In this document: piece by piece, positions 17,069 to 26,579 of the stretch | Numbering within the stretch: the stretch's first letter is position 1 | How the letters are laid out: each line of letters opens with the position of its first letter | From: an uncultured Clostridium sp. | GTDB taxonomy: Bacteria; Bacillota; Clostridia; TANB77; CAG-508 | Length of the DNA stretch: 64,000 nt | Assembly: GCA_946565805.1 (NCBI GenBank) | Contig: CAMNWO010000012.1 | Coordinates: forward strand, 1 to 64,000 | Reading direction: 5' to 3' | Position numbers and translations under genes: made by a program | The notes under the pieces: generated by a model | What the model was told of the DNA's origin: nothing | Seen by the model: the letters and a program-made list of their open reading frames with translations, nothing else | The model's database searches: none

Positions 17069-18001
17069 TCACATAGCCCCATTAATTCCACTAGCTACGA
17101 TGTCTTTCATATTCTCGATCAAATCATCAATCTCTTTGGGTGTTACAATTAAATTATAATCTTTTGGTATTAATGCCTCTCGAATTTCCTCATAATTATC
17201 TTCTTCTTTCATTTGATTTAGATAATCATTCGATTTTGCTTCATTTTGTAATTTCTCTATTAGTAAATCCAGGCAATCATTTACTAATACTGCCGTTTCT
17301 ACTACTGTTGGAATTCCAATTGCCACAACAGGAACACCTAACGTCTTTTCACTAATTTCACTCCTTGTATTTCCAACCCCTGCACCTGGTACAATTCCTG
17401 TGTCAGACAATTGAACAGTACTACTAATTCTTTCAATACTGCGAGATGCCAAGGCATCAATTACGATTACTAATTTTGGTTTTGTATTTTCTACAATTCC
17501 TTTTAAAATTTCGACAGTCTCAATTCCTGTTGTTCCTAAAACACCTGGAGATATCGCACTTACCATTCTGGTCCCTTCTTCTACATATTGTGGCAAATAA
17601 TTAATAATATGTCTAGTTACTTCAATTTCATTAATTACCTTTGGTCCCAAAGCATCTGGTGTAACATAGATATTTCCCAGTCCCACTACCAAAATCTCTC
17701 CTTGGCTATCAATATGACTTCCTATTACCGCTTTTAATTCTTTGCTTAATGTTTCTGCAGCTTTTTGAATCTCCTCATCTTGTGCAATTTTTAATTTTTT
17801 AATATCAATGGTGATATAATTTCCCATTGGCTTTCCTATGGCTTTTTCTCCATTTTCGTTGGTTATTTTTACTCTTTCCACTTTTATATTTTCGTCAATT
17901 TCTTCTTGATTGGTTTCGATTCCATCGATTTCTTCTAGTTTATTAGCTTTTTGATATAGCTCCCTTCTTTCAGATGCTAAGTCTGTTCTAAAGTTAAACA
18001 T
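17069..18001 (-). CDS. gpr: Germination protease (small acid-soluble spore protein endopeptidase)
   Basis: Peptidase family A25; cleaves SASPs when spores germinate. 310 aa, typical of clostridial forms. The N-terminal FNFRTDLASERRELY is the hallmark; the prodomain is processed before it matures in the forespore. Motifs VVGLGNIYVTPDALG and VSAISPGVLG are present. AAGGAGG precedes the ATG. This is the best evidence that the organism forms endospores. A REP family B pair follows upstream. Confidence 0.96.
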   Translation of the reverse strand: MFNFRTDLASERRELYQKANKLEEIDGIETNQEEIDENIKVERVKITNENGEKAIGKPMGNYITIDIKKLKIAQDEEIQKAAETLSKELKAVIGSHIDSQGEILVVGLGNIYVTPDALGPKVINEIEVTRHIINYLPQYVEEGTRMVSAISPGVLGTTGIETVEILKGIVENTKPKLVIVIDALASRSIERISSTVQLSDTGIVPGAGVGNTRSEISEKTLGVPVVAIGIPTVVETAVLVNDCLDLLIEKLQNEAKSNDYLNQMKEEDNYEEIREALIPKDYNLIVTPKEIDDLIENMKDIVASGINGAM

Positions 18002-18056
18002 GTTTTTCCTCCTCCTTGTTTTTCTTTAGTATAAACCATTTGGAGGATTTTTATTA

Positions 18057-18310
18057 CGATGTTTTTTGGGACGGGGTCAAAAAACATCGTTTTATCTTTT
18101 ATGGTATAATAAGAAAATTTACTTAAATTCAATTTTATTCCTCTTCAGAAATTGTATAACAAACTCTAAAGCAGAATAATTTAAATTAACTAAAAAGGAA
18201 TTGTTAATAACATTCGTATTAAAACAATTCCTTTTATATCATAGATTTATCTCTATTAAATATTTTTTATACTCACCCGATGTTTTTTAACCCCGTCCCA
18301 AAAAACACCG
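18057..18310. repeat. REP family B pair in inverted orientation
   Basis: Two 33-bp hairpins (18057-18089 and 18278-18310) built from GATGTTTTTT/AAAAAACATC around a GGGACGGGGT-type loop face each other across about 190 bp. The spacer also holds the hairpin at 18192-18236. No gene is visible between gpr and the end of uvrA. A second family B pair lies at 33817-33926. Confidence 0.8.
18192..18236. terminator. Hairpin between gpr and uvrA
   Basis: AAAAGGAATTGTT and AACAATTCCTTTT form a 13-bp stem with flanking A/T runs; possible terminator for uvrA. Confidence 0.55.
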
Positions 18311-18318
18311 TCCTAAAA

Positions 18319-21152
18319 TCATGACAAATATTTCTTCAAAAATTTTCCTGTATGACTTCTTTCGTTGGTACAAATTTGTTCTGGTGTACCAATTGCAACT
18401 ACTTCTCCGCCATTATCTCCACCTTCTGGTCCTAAGTCAACAATGTGGTCACAGGTTTTGATTAAGTCCAAATTATGTTCAATTACAATAATTGTATTTC
18501 CTGTGTCTACTAATCTTTGTAAGATGTCTACTAATTTATGAACATCAGCTATATGAAGTCCTGTGGTTGGTTCGTCTAAAATGTATAGTGTTTTTCCTGT
18601 TGCTCTTTTGGATAATTCAGTTGCTAGTTTGACTCTCTGTGCTTCTCCCCCTGATAACGTTGTTGATGGTTGTCCTAGTTTGATGTATCCGAAGTCCTAC
18701 GTCATGCAAGGTTTGTATTTTTTGCTTGATTTTTGGTATTTTATCAAAGAATGCTAAAGCTTCTTCTACTGTCATGTCTAAAACATCAGCAATAGTCTTT
18801 CCCTTATATTTTACTTCTAATGTTTCTCTGTTATAACGTTTTCCTTTACATACTTCACATGGTACATAAATATCTGGCAAGAAGTGCATCTCGATTTTGT
18901 GAACACCGTCTCCATTGCAGCTTTCACATCTTCCTCCTGCTACATTGAAACTAAATCTTCCTTTTTGGTATCCTCTTAATTTTGCTTCTTCTGTGCTAGC
19001 GAAAATATCTCGAATCAAATCAAATACTCCTGTATAGGTTGCTGGATTAGAACGTGGTGTTCTTCCAATTGGTGATTGGTCAATGTTGATAATTTTATCA
19101 ATGTTTTGTAAGCCTTTTACTCCTTTGCATTTTCCTGGCTTTTCATTAGAGCCATTTAATGTTTTCGCTACCGTTTTATATAATACTTCGTTGACTAAAG
19201 TTGATTTTCCAGAACCAGATACTCCTGTTACACAATTAAATACTCCTAATGGGAATTTAACGCTAACATTTTTTAAATTGTTTTCACAAGCTTCTTGCAC
19301 TTCAATTACTTTTGTTTTTGTAGCCTTTCTTCGTTTTTTCGGTACTGGAATTTGTTTTCTTCCACTTAAATATTGCCCTGTAACAGAAGCTTCTACTCTT
19401 TTTACTTCTTCTGCTGTTCCGCTGTGCCATAACTTGTCCACCATGCGTTCCTGCGCCTGGTCCAATATCAATGATTTGGTCTGCTGCATACATGGTATCT
19501 TCATCATGTTCTACTACCAAAAGTGTATTCCCTAAATCTCTTAATTTTTTAAGAGTTGCTAATAATCTATCATTATCTCTTTGATGCAGTCCTATACTTG
19601 GTTCATCTAAGATATATAAAACTCCTGTTAAGCCAGAACCAATTTGTGTTGCTAGACGAATTCTTTGTGCTTCTCCTCCTGATAAGCTTCCTGCATTTCT
19701 AGATAATGTCAAATATTCTAATCCAACATCTATTAAGAATTGCAATCTTTGGTCAATCTCTTTTAAAATTAGTTCTGATATCATAGCTTCTGTTTTACTT
19801 AGTTTTAAATGATTCAAATATTCTTTTATTTTTTTGATTGACATTTCTGTTAGTTCATTGATGTTTTTGTCTCCTACTTTGATGGATAGAATTTCTGGTT
19901 TTAATCTGGCTCCATGACATTCGTTACATGGCGAATTACTCATGTACATTTCATAAAAGTCCCTCATGCCTTGTGATTTTGTCTCATTATGACGTCTGTC
20001 TAAGGTTGGCAATACTCCTTCAAATGGTGCTGTAAATTTTCTTGTTCCTGCATAAGAAGAAAATTCGAAATTGATTTGATCTTCTCCTGTTCCATATAAA
20101 ATTTTTTCCAAAAACCATCTTGGTAAGTCTTTTATTTTTTTGTTTTCAATTTCAACTCCATAGTATTTTCCAATGCTTTCAAAATACATTTTTGCCATGG
20201 TATCGCCTTTTTTCATCGTACTTGAACCAAAGGCTTTTACACCATCATACAAAGTTTTATTTTTATCTGGAATAATTAGTTCTTCGTCCATTTTCATTAA
20301 GTATCCTATCCCTGTACAACTTGGGCATGCTCCAAATGGATTGTTGAAAGAGAACATTCTTGGACTTAGTTCTGGAAAGCTAAATCCACAGTCTGGACAA
20401 GCATAATTACAACTATATAGTATTGGGTTTTGTCCTATTACATCAATTAAAACCATTTTGTCAGCATGTTTTAAAGCGATTTCTACTGATTCCGTTAATC
20501 GACTGATGATGTCTGGCTTGATAACTAATCTGTCTACTACTAATTCTACTTCATGTTTTTTCTTTTTATCTAGCGAAATCTCATCTTCTCCTAATTCATA
20601 AATTTCACCATCAATTCTAACTCTAACAAATCCTTCTTTTTGATAACCTTCTAATTGTTTGGTAAATTCTCCTTTTCTTCCTCTTACCACTGGCGCTAAT
20701 ACTTGAATTTTCGTTCCTTCTGGTAAGCTCATGATGTTATCTATAATCTGATCAATACTTTGTTTCTCTATTTTTTTGTGACAATTTGGACAATAAGGAA
20801 CTCCGATTCTCGCATATAGCAAACGAATATAATCATATATTTCTGTTACGGTTCCAACTGTAGAACGTGGATTTTTAGAAGTTGTTTTTTGGTCAATCGA
20901 AATGGCTGGTGATAATCCATCAATACTTTCCACATCAGGTTTTTCCATCAATCCTAAGAATTGTCTCGCATAAGAAGATAAACTTTCTACATATCTTCTT
21001 TGACCTTCTGCATATAACGTATCGAAAGCCAAGCTTGATTTCCCTGACCCTGATAATCCAGTAATAACAACTAACTTGTCCCTTGGAATTTCCAAATTTA
21101 TATTTTTTAAATTATGTTCTTTCGCACCTTTTATCGTAATCTTATCGTTCAT
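18319..21152 (-). CDS. uvrA: Excinuclease ABC subunit A, with two internal +1 frame changes
   Basis: DNA-damage recognition ATPase of nucleotide excision repair. Joining three frames gives 943 aa, the standard UvrA length. First segment: Walker [13 protein letters not shown], zinc motif CPNCHKK, signature [11 protein letters not shown]. Second segment: [11 protein letters not shown] and the zinc finger CESCNGDG. Third: [12 protein letters not shown] and LDEPTTGLH. The frame changes are at CGG codons 19419-19421 (CAG-CGG-AAC) and 18689-18691 (CTT-CGG-ATA); skipping the C restores AQGTAEEV and GLGYIKLGQ. No other lesions were seen. A core repair gene broken twice in the same manner argues for recoding or a systematic error rather than decay. 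The true end is 18319, beyond the ORF-track fragments. Confidence 0.95.
18689..18691 (-). other. Putative +1 frameshift site CTT-CGG in uvrA (distal)
   Basis: Skipping the C yields the highly conserved Gly of GLGYIKLGQ before the second ABC signature. Confidence 0.75.
19419..19421 (-). other. Putative +1 frameshift site CAG-CGG in uvrA (proximal)
   Basis: Skipping the C gives AQGTAEEV, the usual linker after the first ATPase half. The zero frame gives a basic nonsense tail. Confidence 0.75.
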
Positions 21153-21164
21153 ATTTGCCTCCTG

Positions 21165-21203
21165 TTTAAGAGGGATTTTAAGGAACGTCCCCTAATCCCT
21201 CTT
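21165..21203. repeat. Hairpin with REP-like inner motif upstream of uvrA
   Basis: AAGAGGGATT and AATCCCTCTT pair around a segment containing ACGTCCCC, the same motif as the end of family A. It may be another small palindrome family or a decayed copy. Confidence 0.45.
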
Positions 21204-21301
21204 TGCAGATTCTATTATACTATATTTCTTTTTCAAAAACAAGAGTTTGGTGGTTTTTTTAAGATTTAGTTTCATAAGTATCAAAATTTATAAAGCGTAA
21301 A

Positions 21302-21328
21302 TAGAGTGCTCTTATTAAAAGCACTCTA
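21302..21328 (-). terminator. Terminator after the 272-aa membrane protein
   Basis: AGAGTGCT and AGCACTCT pair around an AT loop just past the stop of the following minus-strand gene. Confidence 0.7.
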
Positions 21329-21334
21329 TTCTGG

Positions 21335-22153
21335 TTAATTCAAATTGTATTGCATAATTGTTCTGGGCAGATAGAATATATATTCTTCCCATTTTTCTTC
21401 ATTTTCTATCTTTTCTTTTCCATTATTATGATTTACCCATATTGTTTTGGTGTTATTATATGAGATTTCAACATAAAAAGGTCCCTCTTCGACGAAAACA
21501 ATCTTAGATTTATCTGCCAGAGCAGAATCATAAATCCCTTCACCTGCTTCATTTAAATACCAATATGGAAGGGTATCTGACGTTGTTATCTCTTCTGTTA
21601 TTGAATATCTACTACCTGTTATTGTACCAGTAACTTCTTGAACTGGAATATTACAAAAGTGCGTTAGCTGCCTTTGTTCTTGTCTTTCCATGCTCGTTTT
21701 TTGTACCGTTTCAATGTTATTGTTATATTGGTAGATTGGTATTAACCAACAAATTATCGAAATTAAAAAAGCAATAACCCATACTTTTTCTAGTTTCTCA
21801 TCTAACCTGTGTAACCCCAGAATCCAATATCCTACTACATAAGTAAGTACTATTGATATAATTATAGGAATGCTATCCATTATTATATTAATTTCAGTTC
21901 GCTCTCCTTGCATATAAGTAGGCAGGAACATACCAATAAACTTTGCAACAATTATACCCCCTACGATATTGATACAAATGATTACAAGTATATGTACTAA
22001 AACTCTAGCTTTTTTATTCTTTTCATAAATACTATTTCTACTTATGGTACTATAGTAATCATCATCTTTCAGTTTCCGAGTTAACTTGTCAATAACAATT
22101 TTTGTGACAATCGTTATCGCAATACCAATACACCATACAATCCAAAATTCCAT
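21335..22153 (-). CDS. Hypothetical multi-pass membrane protein, 272 aa
   Basis: Not recognised. About four hydrophobic segments (near residues 3-20, 48-72, 88-110, 122-145) are followed by a soluble C-terminal domain of about 120 residues. It has one in-frame CGG used as Arg (LTRKLK), which the core genes avoid, so it may be a recent arrival. It is followed by a terminator and preceded by the ABC exporter pair on the same strand with a 150-bp gap. Confidence 0.7.
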   Translation of the reverse strand: MEFWIVWCIGIAITIVTKIVIDKLTRKLKDDDYYSTISRNSIYEKNKKARVLVHILVIICINIVGGIIVAKFIGMFLPTYMQGERTEINIIMDSIPIIISIVLTYVVGYWILGLHRLDEKLEKVWVIAFLISIICWLIPIYQYNNNIETVQKTSMERQEQRQLTHFCNIPVQEVTGTITGSRYSITEEITTSDTLPYWYLNEAGEGIYDSALADKSKIVFVEEGPFYVEISYNNTKTIWVNHNNGKEKIENEEKWEEYIFYLPRTIMQYNLN

Positions 22154-22303
22154 AATTTTCCTCCTTAAAATAATTATTTTATTGATTTGCTTTATATCAA
22201 CCTGAAAAACAGGATACTAAGAATTTTACATAATGATTTTAACATATTCATGGACTTTTTTCAAGTTTTGGATTAAAACTTTGTATTTTTATAGAGATTC
22301 CTT

Positions 22304-23964
22304 TTATTCAACCACCTTCCCTTCTTTCATTTCTACAATCTTATCACAACCTTCAATTGTAGATAATCTATGAGCAATCATAAAAGTAATTCTACCGTTT
22401 CGTAATCTTTTCTATTGCATTTTTAATCATTTCTTCCTTGTCCCAACTTAAATTAGAAGTTACCTCATCTAAAATAACTACATCTGGTGACATTGCCATA
22501 ATTCTGGCAAAACTAATCATTTGTTTTTCTCCTGTTGAAAGGATATCTGGATTTTCATAGATATTGGTTTGATAGCCTTTTGGTAATGACAGGATTTTTT
22601 CATGCATTTTTAAGGTTTTGAATATTTCTACAATTTCGTCTTTTGTTATTTTTGAATTCACATATTTGATATTATCGACAATGGTATTGGGAACAATTTG
22701 AACTTCTTGCATGATATAACCAATTTTGTCTCGGATAGAAGATATACTATATTCTCTATAGTCTTTTTGATTGATTCGTATTTCTCCTTTTTGTGGTTCG
22801 TATAATCGTTCTAGCAAATTGGTTATGGTTGTTTTTCCGTGCTCCTGTTTTACCAATTAAAGCTACTTTTTCATTTTCTGCTACTTTTAAGGAAAAGTTT
22901 TTGATATTTTTTTGTGTATGGTTATAAGAAAAAGATACGTTATCAAATTCTATACTTGTAATTTTATCTATTAACTTTTCTCCCTTATTCAAATCTTCTT
23001 CCTCTTCCTTTTCCAATAATTCTAAAATTTTAGAATAAGCAAAAAAGCATTCATTAAAATCGGTTAAGTGTCTTGTAAACCAACTAAACTCAAATTCAAT
23101 ATAACTCGAATAATCTATCATTAGCATAATTTCTGCATAAGTCATGATACCTTGTATTACATCCATTCCTCCAAAATAAATAATGACAATACTAGTAAAA
23201 GAAGTAATAAAAGAAAATATCGTATTATAGGTGGTAATAGTTTTTTCTAATTTTGAATTTTCAAAATTGTATTCTGTTAATTTTTCTTTTAACTCTTTTA
23301 TCTTTTGATTGATAATCCCTAATGTTTTAATACTTAAGAAACTTTGTATTCCTTCATTAATAGCAGTATAAACACTCATATTAATTTTTCTAATTTGCTC
23401 TATTTTAACCATAGTTTTACGATTAAAAAATAATGTAACAAATAGACCTATCAAATATAATCCTAAAATCATAAGTGCAATTTTTAAATTAACAAACATC
23501 AAAAAAATAGCAACAATCGAAAAACGAAGCATCCCCATTGTAAACATTTCTGTTATCGTAATGGGAAATAACTCTCCTGCTTTTTGTGTATCATCTTGTA
23601 AAAATTGCAAAATTATTCCTGTTTCGTTTTCATCAAAAAATTTTGCTTTTACTTTTTGTAATTTCGTAAAAATATGGTTTCTTAAATCCCTTCTTATCCA
23701 TCGTTCTAAAAAGCATCTCATTTCGCAATGCTTTAATACGAGATAACATTGTGCTAACAAAATACAAATATGGAAAATGACAAAAATCACTAGTCCTTTT
23801 ATATTCTTTTGTGGTATTTCAACATCTAATATTTGTTTTACCAAGTGTGGAACTGTTACAATTTCTAGTAAGGCTGTTACTACAATTAAAAGAAACAAAA
23901 CTATGAATTTTTTATGATATCCTACATCTTGGTACATTGTTTTTAATTGCTTTAACGGTTTCAT
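22304..23964 (-). CDS. ABC exporter subunit A (membrane-ATPase fusion), with two +1 frame changes
   Basis: A half-transporter of 552 aa once frames are joined: six-helix membrane domain (about 1-310), then the ATPase. At 22837-22839 the zero frame GCA-CGG-AAA destroys the P-loop; skipping the C gives GKTGAGKTT, whose Gly is invariant. At 22395-22397 AAA-CGG is followed at once by TAG; skipping the C gives GRITFMIAHRLST with the H-loop histidine, then a natural end at 22304. The signature is LSTGEKQ and Walker B ILDEVTS keeps the catalytic Glu. It overlaps subunit B by the ATGA type, so the two make a heterodimer. Substrate unknown (drug, peptide or lipid). An AraC gene lies upstream. Confidence 0.92.
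22395..22397 (-). other. Putative +1 frameshift site AAA-CGG-TAG in ABC exporter A
   Basis: The zero frame stops immediately at TAG. Skipping the C restores the H-loop (AHRLST) and a normal C-terminus. Confidence 0.78.
22837..22839 (-). other. Putative +1 frameshift site GCA-CGG in the P-loop of ABC exporter A
   Basis: Skipping the C restores the invariant glycine of Walker A (TGAGKTT). Confidence 0.78.
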
Positions 23965-25615
23965 ATCTTTGATGTTCCTTCCTCTAATTTAATAATATTA
24001 TCAACATACTCTTCTATCTCTAATTTATGGGTAATAAAAATCATTGTGGTTTCTGGATAGTTGTTTTTCAAATTTTGAAATATCTTATTGGAAGTATTGT
24101 TATCCAATTTACTAAAGGCATTATCAAATATAATAACTGGTTTATTTCGTATCAATGCTCTTGTAATTAAAATTCTTTGTTTTTGTCCACCAGAAAGCTT
24201 AACTCCTTTTTCTCCAATTACGGTTTGATAACCTTCCTCAAATCTTTTAATATCCTGATAAATTTCCGCTTCTTGGCTTGCTTTTATGATTCGTTTTTCT
24301 GTAATCCTACTTCCTAATTCTATATTTTCTAATATCGTTCCTCCAAACAAATCTGCTTCTCCTGAGACAAAGTCTATATATTCTCGTATATTCGATTTAT
24401 CTAATTGCTTGGTATTATGATAATTTAAATAGATATTTCCTTGTATGGGATAAAATCCTAAAATTGCTTTAGCTAACGTACTTTTTCCGCTTCCATTTTC
24501 TCCAAAGATTGCAACCTTTTCTCCTCTCTTTATGGCAAAATTTAAGTTAGACAAGATTGTTTTTTTCGTAAGTCCGATCGAAACATTATGAAATAAAATA
24601 TCACCATTTAAATCATAAGAATGATTTTCATTGGTTTCTTCTTCTAAACTCATTAACTTTTTAATTTTTTGTTTTACGACTAGGAAGGTATTTACTACTT
24701 CCAAATTTTCACCAAATGAATACAGAGTTGTTAGTATTTTGGTGGCAAATAGCAATAAGGCTGTTAAACTTCCGAAGTGTCATATTCCCTTTTATAATAG
24801 AGATACCACCTAATAAACAAATAATGGGGTCACTTAAATAAGTAATGTGTTCACTGATAATTTCATAAAATAGAATTAGTTTGGCAAATCGAATGTCTTC
24901 TTCTGTATAATCTTTATTCAATCTTTTATATTTTTGAATTTCTTCTTTTTGGCGATTATAAATTCTAACAAATTTAAATTGACTTACATTATTTATCGTG
25001 GCTCCTAACATTTTTCTCTTTTTCAAAATTACTTTTTCCAATATTTTTGTCATGTTTTTATAATACCATAAAGCAAAAAGTAGCATAGTTGCTATTGTTA
25101 TTACTAAATAGATTGTAATTGACATACTTAACCCTACGCTATGTGTTACAATAAAAAAGCTTAAAGATAGAATATCTAATATTAAATTAAGTTGTACTTT
25201 ATAAAAATTGGCATATTCCCCGTGCATCTTCATTTACTCTTTGTAGCATTTCTACCTTGCTATAAGATTGATAACTTTCATATTCTAAATTCAATATATG
25301 TGAATACAACTTCTCTTTTAAGTTTGAACTTACTTTTAAAGTAAAAGCTGTTGTCAGTCTTTCTCTTATATAAGTAGCTCCCGCTACCATTAAATTAATC
25401 CCTATCATAATAGCACTAATACATAGTAATCCTTTTAGCGTTCCCATTTCTAATATGCTTTTTAGATATTCTGGCATTTGACTTATGTTATGAAATAAAA
25501 TTCCGTCAATAGCATAGCTAATATATACTGCTATTTGAAGACTAAAATAAGATATGATAAAGCTTAATAAAACTAATCCTATCATATGTTTTTTGATTCC
25601 TTCTAATATTTTCAT
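23961..25615 (-). CDS. ABC exporter subunit B, degenerate ATPase site, with two +1 frame changes
   Basis: 550 aa after joining three ORFs. Membrane domain about 1-300, ATPase about 335-550. The sites are 25220-25222 (GCA-CGG-GGA, restoring NEDAGEYANF) and 24772-24774 (CTT-CGG-AAG, restoring LGSLTALLLF). Walker A GENGSGKST and signature LSGGQKQR are normal, but Walker B reads IFDNAFS, with Asn in place of the catalytic Glu. In a heterodimer this gives one degenerate and one active site, a known arrangement of asymmetric exporters. It precedes subunit A in the transcript and follows the AraC gene after a hairpin. Confidence 0.92.
24772..24774 (-). other. Putative +1 frameshift site CTT-CGG in ABC exporter B
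   Basis: Skipping the C gives LGSLTALLLF in the last transmembrane region, continuous with the downstream ORF. Confidence 0.75.
25220..25222 (-). other. Putative +1 frameshift site GCA-CGG-GGA in ABC exporter B
   Basis: Here the restored codon is GGG rather than GGA or GGT: NEDA-G-EYANFYK. It shows that the signal is CGG itself, not CGGA. Confidence 0.75.
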
Positions 25616-25621
25616 ACAAAA

Positions 25622-25655
25622 AACCCCTATTAGACTATATCGCTAATAGGAGTTT
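25622..25655 (-). terminator. Hairpin between the AraC gene and the exporter
   Basis: AACTCCTATTAG and CTAATAGGGGTT pair across a short loop. It may end the AraC transcript or attenuate read-through into the exporter. Confidence 0.65.
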
Positions 25656-25691
25656 TCTACTTTATTTTTTTGATATCAATTTTATTAAGTT

Positions 25692-26525
25692 TTATTCTAC
25701 TGCTATGCAAATTTCACAATAATCTTCATAATAGATTTCAAGCTCTGGGTATTTAGCAATTAGGTAATATTCGGAATTTGGTAACCATTTTTCATAAATA
25801 TTATCACCTAATTTTAAAATATCCCTTTGCTCGTGATTTGGCAATCGAAAACAAGCCCATTTTGATTTTGGAAGTTTCACTTCTACAAAGTCTTCTCGAG
25901 GTGTTTTTCCCACTACATAGTATTGACCTTTTCCCGTATATCGACTCTTCTCATAGATTGGCTGGTAAATTCCAAAGTATTCTTCTTTTCCTGTATTATG
26001 ATTTACGATAAATTTCATCGTTCCATCTTCTCGAACTTGCTTATATAAATCCTGAATTGCCTTTTTGTCATCATCTGCTATCAATCCTGTTGTTTTTCCA
26101 TAAAAGGTCTGCTCTTCCCTATCTACAATTCGATATTTCATAGCTCTTTTTCCTTTAATTTCCGGATTAAATTCCGTTTTAGGAAAAAAGTTAATTTCCA
26201 TGGAGGTACTTTTTCTAAAATTAGCTGGAGATTGTCCATACATCTTTTTAAAGGCGTTAGAAAAAGAAATTGGCGAATCATATTGATATTTCATGGCTAT
26301 ATCAATAATTTTATGGTCTGTCTTTCTTAGTTCCTCTGCTGCTTTGCTTAGCCTTCTCCTTCTAATGTATTCAGTAACTGTGATTCCTGTTAAAAAGGTA
26401 AAAATTCTTTGCATCGCATAACTAGAAGTTCCCATTACTTTGGCTAATTCATTATAATCTATCTCGTTTTCTAAGTTTATTTCTATCGTATCAATTAGTT
26501 TATTTAAGCTATCATAATAATTCAT
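25692..26525 (-). CDS. AraC-family regulator with GyrI-like effector domain
   Basis: 277 aa from the ATG at 26525, which follows an AAGGAAA box; the ORF-track start nine codons upstream has none. Two HTHs (YNELAKVMGTSSYAMQRIF and IIDIAMKYQYDSPISFSNAF) form the AraC domain at residues 1-105. The rest is a GyrI/BmrR-like ligand-binding domain (YRIVDREEQTFYGKTTGL). Such regulators usually sense drugs or other small hydrophobic ligands and act on a nearby efflux system, so control of the adjacent ABC exporter is a reasonable inference. Confidence 0.9.
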   Translation of the reverse strand: MNYYDSLNKLIDTIEINLENEIDYNELAKVMGTSSYAMQRIFTFLTGITVTEYIRRRRLSKAAEELRKTDHKIIDIAMKYQYDSPISFSNAFKKMYGQSPANFRKSTSMEINFFPKTEFNPEIKGKRAMKYRIVDREEQTFYGKTTGLIADDDKKAIQDLYKQVREDGTMKFIVNHNTGKEEYFGIYQPIYEKSRYTGKGQYYVVGKTPREDFVEVKLPKSKWACFRLPNHEQRDILKLGDNIYEKWLPNSEYYLIAKYPELEIYYEDYCEICIAVE

Positions 26526-26579
26526 TTTATTTTTCCTTTTATAAATTGCCAAAAAGGACCCTCCTCTTTGGCAATTCTC

